Shown: in pieces, positions 54,386 through 62,279 of the stretch
Layout of the letters: every line of letters begins with the position of its first letter
How positions within the stretch are numbered: the first letter of the stretch is position 1
DNA from: Oceanipulchritudo coccoides
GTDB taxonomy: Bacteria; Verrucomicrobiota; Verrucomicrobiia; Opitutales; Oceanipulchritudinaceae
Length of the DNA stretch: 64,000 nucleotides
Direction of reading: 5' to 3'
NCBI RefSeq assembly: GCF_010500615.1
Contig: NZ_JAAGNX010000001.1
Span: 759,531 to 823,530 of the forward strand
Program-made: the position numbers and the translations under genes
Notes under the pieces: model-generated
What the model saw: only the letters and a program-made list of their open reading frames with translations
Database searches by the model: none
Told to the model about the DNA's origin: nothing

Positions 54386-55317
54386 CTGTGGTTGTGGCGG
54401 ACCGGGTCGGTGAGAAGGCGGACGTGGTTTTGGGCTATGACTCGGTGGAGGGCTACATCAACGGGATCAAGCGACCATATCTGGGCTGCATGGTGGGCCG
54501 GACGGCGGGCCGGATCAGCGGGGGGCGATTCATGCTGGACGGGGAAGAAATCCAGCTGTCGGTGAATCGCGCACCGAACCACCTTCACGGCGGGGAGAAG
54601 GGCTTTGACAAAGTGGTGTGGGAGTCGGAAGTCGTGGAGAACGGGGTCAAGTTCAGTTATCTTTCACCTGACGGGGAGGAAGGGTATCCGGGGAACCTGT
54701 TTGTGGAAGTGGTTTACACGCTTGGAGAGGACAATGCGCTCCGGATCGCCTGCACGGGGAGGACAGACAAGGCAACGCCGTTAAGTCTGACCAATCATGC
54801 GTACTTCAACCTGGCTGGGGAGGGAAGTGGGACGGTGTTGGATCATATGCTGGCGATGCCCGGGGAGAGCTACATGCCGAGGGACGGAACGGGTATTCCG
54901 CTGGGAGGCTGGGAGAAAGTGGGGGACAGCCCGTTTGACTTCCGCGCACCGAAGCGGATCGGGCGGGACATTGTTTTGGACCACGAACAATTGATTCTGG
55001 CACGTGGATATGACCACAGTTGGGAAATTCCGGACACTGGGCTTGAGCTGGAGCTGGCGGCCACCCTGCATGAACCGGAGAGCGGGCGCTTTCTTGAGGT
55101 GTATACGGATGAGCCAACCTTGCATGTGTACACGGCCAATTATCTTGATGGACAGCTGAAAGGGAAATCCGGGAGGCCTTACGGGGCCCGCGAGGCAATT
55201 TGTCTGGAGACACAGCACCTGCCGGACAGTCCGAATCATCCAGATTGGCCCGACACGATCCTTCGGCCGGGTGAAAGCTACTCGAGCACGACGGTGTATA
55301 AATTCGGAGCGAAGTAG
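54205..55317 (+). CDS. galM: aldose 1-epimerase (galactose mutarotase), secreted
   Basis: A 370-residue protein with an N-terminal signal (WRWAIGLVLLPSLGQGAE). It has the mutarotase core: NYGARIVSVVV, RPYLGCMVGRTAGRI, APNHLHGGEKGFDKVVW (catalytic His) and LTNHAYFNLAGEG. It interconverts alpha and beta anomers of galactose or glucose, here in the periplasm. Related DNA recurs near 58.5 kb as a pseudogene. It is divergent from the propeller gene. Confidence 0.9.
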   Translation: MVKERRWINGWRWAIGLVLLPSLGQGAEVKVEDFSGIQAFKIRNLVGTEVSLTNYGARIVSVVVADRVGEKADVVLGYDSVEGYINGIKRPYLGCMVGRTAGRISGGRFMLDGEEIQLSVNRAPNHLHGGEKGFDKVVWESEVVENGVKFSYLSPDGEEGYPGNLFVEVVYTLGEDNALRIACTGRTDKATPLSLTNHAYFNLAGEGSGTVLDHMLAMPGESYMPRDGTGIPLGGWEKVGDSPFDFRAPKRIGRDIVLDHEQLILARGYDHSWEIPDTGLELELAATLHEPESGRFLEVYTDEPTLHVYTANYLDGQLKGKSGRPYGAREAICLETQHLPDSPNHPDWPDTILRPGESYSSTTVYKFGAK

Positions 55318-55359
55318 CCGGGCAGGCGGACTTTTGAAATCCCACGGATACAATTCATT

Positions 55360-56079
55360 ATGCAGACAACCACAATGACACAAAAAATGGCAAGACGAGC
55401 ACTCGGTACCCTTCTATTGATGACAATCGCAGGCCTCTCCATCGAGGGCGCCTCAACCAGCGTCAAGCTGCTGCAGGGAGGCTCTCCCGGATACCCGGTG
55501 GAGCTCAAGGAGCAGGGCGAAGAGGGCGTTGCGAGGATCAGGGTCGTCATTGGCGACGTGGGCAATGTCATGGACGCGAGTATCCAATCCGCGAGCCATC
55601 CCGCCTTCGGGGAGGCTGCTCTTGACGAAGTGAAAAATTGGCATTTTGCCCCGGCGACGGAGGACGGCGTACCGGTAAGCCAGACGGTGACCATCCCGAT
55701 CGAGTTCAAGTTGCCCTTTGAGGACAAGCTGAACGCTGCCATGAAACGGAAGGTATTCGTCAATCTCGACGAATTGACGGACACGGTGTACAGCGCAAAG
55801 AAGGATCTCGGCCAGCGGATCAAGCCGAAGGGAAAAAACAGCAAGACCGGTGCGTATCCCAAAAAACTGAAGGGCAGCGGCCTGAGCGACAAGGTCCGTG
55901 TCGAGTATGTGATTACACCCGAGGGCCGGGCGGTGAATCCGAAAGTCGTGCAGATCGAGCACCAGGAATTCATGATCCCGGCGATTATTCAGGCGGCCAA
56001 ATTCCGCTTCAATCCACCGACCTTGAAGGGCAAGCCCGTCTACGCGGAGGAATTTTACGTCATCGAGTTTTCCGAGTAA
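55360..56079 (+). CDS. secreted protein with two TonB-C-like domains
   Basis: A 239-residue protein with an N-terminal signal or anchor (RRALGTLLLMTIAGLSIEG). Two TonB C-terminal-like domains are visible. The first covers residues 38-130 (GVARIRVVIGDVGNVMDASI, then ALDEVKNWHFAPA). The second covers 165-239 (VRVEYVITPEGRAVNPKVV, then AAKFRFNPPTLKGKPV). It may deliver energy to an outer-membrane receptor or act as an envelope protein. Its 3' half is duplicated at 58748-58975. Confidence 0.75.
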   Translation: MQTTTMTQKMARRALGTLLLMTIAGLSIEGASTSVKLLQGGSPGYPVELKEQGEEGVARIRVVIGDVGNVMDASIQSASHPAFGEAALDEVKNWHFAPATEDGVPVSQTVTIPIEFKLPFEDKLNAAMKRKVFVNLDELTDTVYSAKKDLGQRIKPKGKNSKTGAYPKKLKGSGLSDKVRVEYVITPEGRAVNPKVVQIEHQEFMIPAIIQAAKFRFNPPTLKGKPVYAEEFYVIEFSE

Positions 56080-56106
56080 ACCCGATCAACCGGCAATGCC
56101 GATCGG
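55852..56106. repeat. repeat unit, right half: 3' end of TonB-C gene plus symporter tail (copy 1)
   Basis: This stretch is near-identical to 58748-59002 (constant offset of 2896 nt). The last 21 bases (56086-56106) are identical to the 3' end of the symporter gene (58982-59002), although no symporter gene is present here. Confidence 0.9.
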
Positions 56107-56107
56107 C

Positions 56108-56355
56108 CAGTTGACGAATGTCGCCGACCTCAGCCTTAAACCGTTCGAGTAGGAAAAGAACGAGATTGAGAAGACACTGGATGTGATGGATCCGCTCAAG
56201 CGTTACCGGGCTATTCCCTTACCCCGGACCGTGACTGGGTTCCTCCCGAGTGGCTTGCGGATCGCCAATTTGGATTCATGAAGTCCTTTGAAGAGGAGGA
56301 CTATCGCCTCGTTCAGCTTGATCTGGCTGCTCGCCCGGATAACCCCCATGCTTAG
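56108..56355 (+). pseudogene. truncated, frameshifted 3' remnant of an unidentified gene
   Basis: From the duplication breakpoint the frame reads QLTNVADLSLKPFE, a stop, EKNEIEKTLDVMDPLKRYRA, then in another frame YSLTPDRDWVPPEWLA and FMKSFEEEDYRLVQLDLA to a TAG at 56353. Together they resemble the C-terminal end of a real protein with one in-frame stop and one frameshift. The family is not recognised. The 5' part is missing at the breakpoint. Confidence 0.5.
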
Positions 56356-56448
56356 GCACGAACAAATGAAGCTCCTGGAAGATTTGGCATCTTTTCGTCT
56401 AAATTCAGGTAAAGGACCTGCTGCTCCATCTAAAGCGGGTCCAGCGAA

Positions 56449-56613
56449 ATGATGGGCATGGGAAATGCCAAGTCTATCCCCAGCACCGTGATCCCGGTTG
56501 GTGATCCGCAAGCTATTGAACATCATGCGGAACTCGCCAGAACTGGACCGGCTGTGGGGACATGCATAACGTCTATCAAAGGAAAGCTGCCTGATACCCG
56601 GGGGGGTATTTGA
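56449..56613 (+). other. 54-codon open frame, probable remnant
   Basis: ATG at 56449, TGA at 56611, product 54 residues (starts MMGMGNAKSIPSTVIPVGD). No ribosome site or known domain. It may be part of a decayed gene. Confidence 0.2.
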
Positions 56614-56788
56614 GGAATCTTTTATTGTAGAACACTAACGTGGGGTCCCTCTACAGGCCTGTCGGTTTGAGAGATATCTGGATTTCTCCATTTCCCACAC
56701 AGGCGCAGGCTTTCTTTGGGGTGATATTTGCTCGAATATTTTGCCATCGAAACCATCGATCTTGGAATTTACCATTAAGAGAGTCGCC

Positions 56789-56875
56789 TCAAACGGTGTC
56801 ATTCCCGATCACATTGCCTTGCGCCGCTACGAGGACGGGGAGCAAAAGCGAGGCGAAGACCCAGACCAGCCTCAT
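56789..56875 (-). pseudogene. signal-peptide relic of a secreted protein gene
   Basis: Beginning 16 nt beyond the GH43-like stop codon on the same strand, an ATG (56875) encodes MRLVWVFASLLLPVLVAAQG, a convincing signal peptide, then seven residues and a stop at 56789. The rest of the gene seems lost or shifted in frame. Confidence 0.45.
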
Positions 56876-56891
56876 CGAAGGTTGCTGGGCA

Positions 56892-58436
56892 CTATTGATC
56901 TGAGACCTCCAATCGAATAAAGACGGGGGCTCCGGTGGGCACCGAAATTTCGGCCGTGACTCGCTCAAAGATCTCGTCGAGGGTTTCCGTCCCGATTTCG
57001 AGCTCGGGCGCATCGACCCAAGAATCACTGAGGAGGGTGGAAGAAGTCTGCGGCATATAGGACACTCCGGGGTTGGCCGCGCTTCGCCGCCGGTAGCGGA
57101 ACTCAATCCCATTCTCAGTCGCCACCAAAGTCGGCAGGATATCGGGTTCGCTGGCGACGAGCGGATTCCCGCCGAGGGCAAACTCCATGAGGTTCAGGAG
57201 GCCGTCGCCATCTTCGTCCCCTTCCTTGTCGCCGACGCTATCGGGCCCATTCTCGACATTGTTCAGATTGGCCCAAGCGCGGAAGGGTTTGATTTCGCCA
57301 TCAATCTCCCACGACCATGGCGTCTGCAGGCTCCGGTCGGTTGTATTTTCACCCTCCCAGCGCACGGTCGGGTGGCCGTTTTCGTCCCAGTCAATCGGGC
57401 ACATGATGACGCGCCCCTTCTCGACCGGATGAGAGGTGACCTCCTGAAGCGGGTAGCGGTCGCCGCCATAGACCCACTGCTCCCCAATCTTCATGATCCA
57501 GCGATGCTGCGAGGCATGCGAGCGCATGATCCGGTTGGCTTCCGAGCCAAGTGGACGGAAAGGATTCATCCCGATTTGGATCTCTGCGGGCGCATCGTTC
57601 GGGTCGGGAGTATAGGTCGGATACCAGGGGCCTTCCAAAGCTGGAGCGGTTCGGTAATAGCAATCAGACCCCATCCAACCGCCGACCCCGTCGAAAGACA
57701 TATAGTAAATGTTGTTTCTCTTGAACAACCAGAACGCCTCGCGCTGTTTCTCCACCTGATCGGAAACGATCGGAGGGAGGATGTTGTTGCTGGCGTCGCG
57801 CTTCAAGCCCGTGAATTGCTCGTTCAATTCAAAGATATCGACAAAGCGGGTTGAACCTCCAGTCGGGTCGTCGAGTTCCGCACATTTCATCGAGACAATG
57901 ATAAAGGCCCGGTTGCCTTCACGATAAGCGGACATGCCGCCCGACTCATAGTGCGTGAAGGTATCATTGGCAACATACCCCGGGTGTCGCGGCGTCAAAT
58001 TCACCTTGGGGGTGATTTGAGTATAGGTGCCCTCGACATCGTTGGTATCGCTTTCATAGAACCAGATACCCTTCCCGATTAAGACGTACCGGTCGGTATT
58101 CGGGTTATAAAGAAGAGTCACATTTTTCGTTCCCTCGGACGACTTGGCCAAGCGCCTTACCCACGTCCAGTCATCACTGCCAAAGGTCTTGGATTTATAC
58201 AGATGGATGGAATCATTAGTGGGATTGCTGCCGACCCAATAGTAGGTGTCGCCCACAATCGTAATGTGCTGGCCCATACTGGCATTGATCTCAATCCCGC
58301 GGTCATCATACCACTGAACGTCGTTCGTGATCGTCGCGGCTTCCACGACCGAAACAACCGAAAGGAACGCCATTGTGGCAAGGGAAAGATCGCGCCAGCT
58401 CTGGCGGAAGACTTGTTTGTAAAACAACATTTTCAT
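56892..58436 (-). CDS. secreted GH43-like glycosidase (galactan 1,3-beta-galactosidase type)
   Basis: The ATG at 58436 is preferred to an in-frame TTG at 58448. The product has about 514 residues: a signal peptide, then a five-bladed propeller opening WYDDRGIEINASMG and TYYWVGSNP, a pattern like the INAHGGG...YYWYGE of GH43 subfamily 24 exo-beta-1,3-galactanases. The usual His is replaced by Ser here. Near the C-terminus is a calcium-type hinge (DEDGDGLLNLMEFALGG) and a beta domain common in these organisms. It is likely to act on galactan. Confidence 0.65.
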   Translation of the reverse strand: MKMLFYKQVFRQSWRDLSLATMAFLSVVSVVEAATITNDVQWYDDRGIEINASMGQHITIVGDTYYWVGSNPTNDSIHLYKSKTFGSDDWTWVRRLAKSSEGTKNVTLLYNPNTDRYVLIGKGIWFYESDTNDVEGTYTQITPKVNLTPRHPGYVANDTFTHYESGGMSAYREGNRAFIIVSMKCAELDDPTGGSTRFVDIFELNEQFTGLKRDASNNILPPIVSDQVEKQREAFWLFKRNNIYYMSFDGVGGWMGSDCYYRTAPALEGPWYPTYTPDPNDAPAEIQIGMNPFRPLGSEANRIMRSHASQHRWIMKIGEQWVYGGDRYPLQEVTSHPVEKGRVIMCPIDWDENGHPTVRWEGENTTDRSLQTPWSWEIDGEIKPFRAWANLNNVENGPDSVGDKEGDEDGDGLLNLMEFALGGNPLVASEPDILPTLVATENGIEFRYRRRSAANPGVSYMPQTSSTLLSDSWVDAPELEIGTETLDEIFERVTAEISVPTGAPVFIRLEVSDQ

Positions 58437-58472
58437 GTTTGAACTCAAGGGTCAGGGTTATAGGGTGGATTC

Positions 58473-58750
58473 TCCCTTAAGAGAGGGGTTTGAGGCAGGA
58501 ATCTTGAATTGCCGGGAAGTGAGGACAAGCCAAAATGTAATTGTTGCGTAATAAATGTATCTTTTGCATGAAGAGAGTATGATGAAAAGGGAAGCTGGAA
58601 AAACGGATGGAAATGGGCCTTGGGGCTGTTGATGATGCCACCATTCGGGCATGGGGCGGAGGTAAAAATTATGGCATTCAGTGGGATTAATGGGTATTAT
58701 TTAAGGAGCTGTGAGGGGACGGAGGTGTGTGCGACGAACTACGGGGCGCG
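58473..58750 (+). pseudogene. galM pseudogene (promoter and 5' end only)
   Basis: The sequence follows the galM promoter and 5' end (copy at 54098). ATG at 58579 matches the galM ATG at 54205, but a frameshift yields a stop after 17 codons. Similarity ends at 58750 (GGGGCGCG), where the TonB-C fragment begins. Confidence 0.85.
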
Positions 58751-58975
58751 TATCCCAAAAACCTGAAGGGCCGCGGCCTGAGCGACAGGGTCCGTGTCGA
58801 GTATGCGATTACACCCGAGGGACGGGCAGTTAATCCGAAGGTCGTGCAGATCGAGCACCAGGAATTCATGGTCCCGGCGATCATTCATGCGGCCAAGTTC
58901 CGGTTCAATCCACCGACCTTGAAGGGCAAGCCCGTCTACGCGGAGGAATTTTACGTCATCGAGTTTTCCGAGTAG
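58748..58975 (+). pseudogene. TonB-C gene fragment (second copy, N-terminus lost)
   Basis: It encodes the last 75 or so residues of the TonB-C protein with few changes (VRVEYAITPEGRAVNPKVV, then PTLKGKPVYAEEF). An ATG in the galM part (58727) could give 82 residues, but there is no signal peptide or ribosome site. It is joined to the galM part by a deletion of 1478 bp, relative to the original. Confidence 0.85.
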
Positions 58976-58981
58976 GCTCAA

Positions 58982-61015
58982 TCAACCGGCAATGCCGATC
59001 GGGCTGAAGACCACGTAGAGCATCAAGGTCAGGATAACGACTCCGATGCCGGCGATCCGGGCCCCTTTGGAGGCTTCCAGGGCAACGGCGTTGTTGGCCT
59101 TGAAATCAATCGGCTTATCCAGCGGCTTGATGAGGGTGATGATTCCCATGACCAGAATGCATAGGAAAAAGCAGATTGCCATGCGGTTGAGGAAGTTGAT
59201 GTCTGGCGCGGCAAATTTCAGGGCCGGGTAGGCGATGATGTTGGTTAGGAGGCCGACTACACCGCATATGCGGGGTCCCCGGTGAAACAGCAATCCGAAG
59301 GCGAAGACCGCGAGGATGCCCGGGGAGATGAGGCCCTGGCCTTCCTGGATGACCGTGAAGATGCTGTTGCTGATCTTGGGATTTCCCAGCATCGGGGCAA
59401 GGACGACGGCAATGACCGCGAAGACCGCCACGCTGGACCGGCCGAGCACGACAATCGTTCTCTGGGAGGCGTTCTTGTTGATGTGCTGCTTGAAGATATC
59501 CATCGAGAAAATGGTCGAGGCCGCATTCAGCATGGCGGCAAGTGAACTGACAACCGCTCCAAGAAGAGCCGCGAGGACAAAGCCGAGGAGGCCGGTTCCC
59601 TGAGGGAGGACATTGGAGAGCAGCTGTCCGAGGGCCGTGTCGTATTTGTATCCAAGTAGTTTTTCCGTGGATACAGAGGCATTGGATGCCCTGACTGTCT
59701 CGTTGTAGACGGCAAGCTCAGCCGCCAGGGCTGGATTGGCGCTGGCAAAAGCGTAGTCGTCGCTCTCAAAGACGACCGCTGCGGAGACGCTGGCCTGAGC
59801 CGCATTGAATTGATCCTGGCTGAGCGGGAACACGTGCCCGTTGAGCATTTTTGCACTGTTGACGCTGTCGAGATCCGGGTAGACGGCCAGGACATAGCGG
59901 CTGTCAGGGATCGAAGCCAATTGCTCCACCGAGGGGGCCATTTCCACGCTGACGACTGCGCTGGCCGGGTTGGCGGCAAGATACTTTGCAAGGACCGGGC
60001 CGTTATCCTTGCCAGCGGCAATGTGCATGTTGCCGGCAAACAGATTGAAGGCCATGATGCCGGGAACAACGATGACAAACGGGATCAGGAGCTTCATGAA
60101 GGCCGAGAAGACAATGCCCTTCTGTCCTTCAGCGAGCGAGGCCGAGCCGAGTGTCCGTTGTGTGATGTACTGGTTTAGTCCCCAGTAATAGAAATTGGGA
60201 ATCCAGAGGCCGAGCAGCAGGGCCGTCCATGGCAAGGTGCTGTCGGTCGCCGGCAGGAACATGTTCAGGCGAGTACTGTTCAGCTCCATGAAGCGGGCAA
60301 AGGCGCCCGTTTCCGGACTAAAAGTACGGATGACCACCTCGCCGGTCTTCACATCGGCAATGCCTGCCAGCGATTCGGCGCTGCCCAGCATCCCAAAGGA
60401 AAAATACATGATGATACCGCCTCCGATGATGAGCGCGCTGCCCTGGATAAGGTCGGCCCACGCACAGGCCTTGAGCCCACCGGCGATGACGTAGATCATC
60501 GCAATCAAACCAATCACAAGCGCGCCCAGCTGAAGCGAAATATCGACGCCGCGCTCAGCCGCGATTGTCCGGATGGTGAGGGCACCCGAGTATGTGACCG
60601 CTCCCAGAAGTAGTAAATAAATGAATACCGTTCCCGCGGCCATGATGATGCGGGCCCCCGAATTGTAGCGGTATTCCAGGAATTCCGGCATTGTGTAAAT
60701 GCCCGCCTTCAGGAAATAGGGGAGGAAGGCAAAAGCCACCACGACCAGCGTGATTGCCGCCATCCACTCGTAACTCGCAATCGCGATGCCAATGTGGCTC
60801 GCCGCGTTGCCCGACATCCCCACGAATTGTTCGGTGGAGATGTTGGCGGCGATCAGCGAAAAGCCGATCAGCCACCACTTCAGTCCGCGGCCAGCCAGGA
60901 AATAGTCACTGGCAGCGTGTTCGCCTTTCAGGTCCTCGCCGCGGCTTTTATATAGCCCGATGGAGACAACAGCCGCGACAAACGCGAAGAATACAATCAG
61001 GTCAAGGATGCTCAT
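58982..61015 (-). CDS. sodium:sugar symporter (SSS/SGLT family)
   Basis: The ATG at 61015 gives MSILDLIVFFAFVAAVV at the first membrane helix. The 677-residue protein has about fourteen membrane segments, with SLIAANISTEQFVGMSG and the sodium-binding area SSLAAMLNAASTIFSMDI. A polar stretch of about 125 residues (roughly 365-490) lies where vSGLT has about 35, likely an extra periplasmic domain. It probably imports a galactose-type sugar. It is divergent from the LacI gene. Confidence 0.85.
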   Translation of the reverse strand: MSILDLIVFFAFVAAVVSIGLYKSRGEDLKGEHAASDYFLAGRGLKWWLIGFSLIAANISTEQFVGMSGNAASHIGIAIASYEWMAAITLVVVAFAFLPYFLKAGIYTMPEFLEYRYNSGARIIMAAGTVFIYLLLLGAVTYSGALTIRTIAAERGVDISLQLGALVIGLIAMIYVIAGGLKACAWADLIQGSALIIGGGIIMYFSFGMLGSAESLAGIADVKTGEVVIRTFSPETGAFARFMELNSTRLNMFLPATDSTLPWTALLLGLWIPNFYYWGLNQYITQRTLGSASLAEGQKGIVFSAFMKLLIPFVIVVPGIMAFNLFAGNMHIAAGKDNGPVLAKYLAANPASAVVSVEMAPSVEQLASIPDSRYVLAVYPDLDSVNSAKMLNGHVFPLSQDQFNAAQASVSAAVVFESDDYAFASANPALAAELAVYNETVRASNASVSTEKLLGYKYDTALGQLLSNVLPQGTGLLGFVLAALLGAVVSSLAAMLNAASTIFSMDIFKQHINKNASQRTIVVLGRSSVAVFAVIAVVLAPMLGNPKISNSIFTVIQEGQGLISPGILAVFAFGLLFHRGPRICGVVGLLTNIIAYPALKFAAPDINFLNRMAICFFLCILVMGIITLIKPLDKPIDFKANNAVALEASKGARIAGIGVVILTLMLYVVFSPIGIAG

Positions 61016-61191
61016 GATGGGGTTTTGTATGGTTGTATTGGGGAGTTCTCGTTCAGAATTGGGCGGCAGCAAGAGCCTGTGCCGGCTTTCGTTCGTTTCC
61101 TTAAGTGAAGTTCTGTTGTAATACAAACGAAAAAGTTACGAACGGAGGTAGCCGGCAGGCTGTGCAAATTCATGCCATCCTTCTCGAAACC

Positions 61192-61210
61192 TTGCGATTC
61201 CCGATCGCAA
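61192..61210. promoter_or_regulatory. probable LacI-type operator
   Basis: TTGCGAT (61192-61198) and ATCGCAA (61204-61210) form a perfect inverted repeat with a 5-nt spacer. It lies 54 nt before the LacI ATG, upstream of a TTGACC at 61225-61230. This fits autoregulation and control of the divergent symporter gene. Confidence 0.55.
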
Positions 61211-61263
61211 GTGTTGCATATATATTGACCAAGTTGAATTCACTGTCTTATTTAGGGACTCAC

Positions 61264-62256
61264 ATGTGCGCGGATAATCCTCAAAAAACGCGGTCCTCGA
61301 AGAAGAGCCGCCCCACCATTTACGACCTTGCCGAAATGGCGGGGGTGTCGACAGGGACGGTCAGCCGGGCCTTGAACAACCGTCCGATGGTCAGCGCTGA
61401 AACACGGGAGCGAATCCTCGACATGGCTCACCGCATCGGGCTCAAGCCTCAGGCGGCAGTCCGGATTCACCAGATTGCAATCATCAGCGAACCGACTTAC
61501 CGGGATCATGTGGTGGGCTACGCTGCCGCCATGACGGCCAACATTTCCCTCGCCCTGGCCAAAAAGGGGGTTGGCATCATCGTCCCGTCCGATCCCCGGA
61601 CCCTTCTTTCGGGATCCTTCTTTGATGGCATCATCGCCGTTACCTGGGGGCCCGAGCTCAAGGACTTCCTCAAAGAAATGGAATCCCGCGTGCCTGTGGT
61701 CTACCTCGATAACTTTGCCGCCGATTCCAGGCAGTATGTTGTTTCCTCCGATCACTACGCCTCCGGATTTCAGGCCGCCAAGCTTTTCCTTGAGAGAGGT
61801 CGCAAACGCCTCGCCATCGCCACCCACAAGGCCGATCCCATGCAGGAACGCCTGCGTGGCTTCCGGGACGGCATCAATCAATTTGGAGGAACCGCCGACG
61901 AGCGGCTCCTCGCCCTTGCTCCTGCTGGCGAGAGTCTGTATTCGATCGTCAGCCGCCTCGTCCGGCAGAAAGCCGACGCCGTCTTTGTCCCTGGTGTCAG
62001 CATGGAAGTGATTGAAGCCCTCCATGTTATCAAGAATGTCATGCGCCTCAGAATACCAGAGGACCTCGCTGTCATCGGCGGGGAAAATGAGAAAATTTCC
62101 AAGTTCCTGACCCCGCCCCTGACCGCCATCGACGAGCCCATCAAAAAGATGGCGGAGGCGGCGACCGATATGGTCCTGGCCCTCTCTGAAGGACAAAAAG
62201 TGCCGACCCGTCAGGTCCTCTTCCCGGTCGAGCTCATTGAGCGCGAATCTGTCTAA
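61264..62256 (+). CDS. LacI-family transcriptional regulator
   Basis: The start at 61264 places the helix-turn-helix near the N-terminus (PTIYDLAEMAGVSTGTVSRA). A longer frame from 61105 has no homology-like content. The 330-residue protein has the periplasmic-binding-like effector domain (ISEPTYRDHVVGYAAAM through LTAIDEPIKKMAEAA). It probably senses a sugar from galactan breakdown and controls the symporter, sulfatase and other genes. Confidence 0.9.
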   Translation: MCADNPQKTRSSKKSRPTIYDLAEMAGVSTGTVSRALNNRPMVSAETRERILDMAHRIGLKPQAAVRIHQIAIISEPTYRDHVVGYAAAMTANISLALAKKGVGIIVPSDPRTLLSGSFFDGIIAVTWGPELKDFLKEMESRVPVVYLDNFAADSRQYVVSSDHYASGFQAAKLFLERGRKRLAIATHKADPMQERLRGFRDGINQFGGTADERLLALAPAGESLYSIVSRLVRQKADAVFVPGVSMEVIEALHVIKNVMRLRIPEDLAVIGGENEKISKFLTPPLTAIDEPIKKMAEAATDMVLALSEGQKVPTRQVLFPVELIERESV

Positions 62257-62279
62257 CTGGAGGAAAGGGATTCTTTTCC

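Larger units (their letters stand above)
56080..56891. other. 812-nt degraded region between the TonB-C gene and the GH43-like gene
   Basis: It contains the symporter-tail relic (56086-56106), a truncated gene remnant on the plus strand (56108-56355), a 54-codon open frame (56449-56613) and a signal-peptide relic on the minus strand (56789-56875). No intact gene was found. Confidence 0.7.

Noticed and set aside
56203-56526. 107-codon minus-strand frame in the degraded region
   Set aside because: It crosses the plus-strand gene remnant and lacks any domain or start signal.
58727-58975. Intact small TonB-C gene
   Set aside because: The ATG derives from galM sequence, no ribosome site or signal peptide exists, and the segment is explained by the duplication.
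54000-59100. Insertion sequence as cause of the duplication
   Set aside because: No transposase, terminal inverted repeats or target-site duplications were seen; junctions show only microhomology.
61105-61263. N-terminal extension of the LacI protein
   Set aside because: The translated extension has no homology-like pattern and covers the operator and promoter. The ATG at 61264 fits the LacI family.
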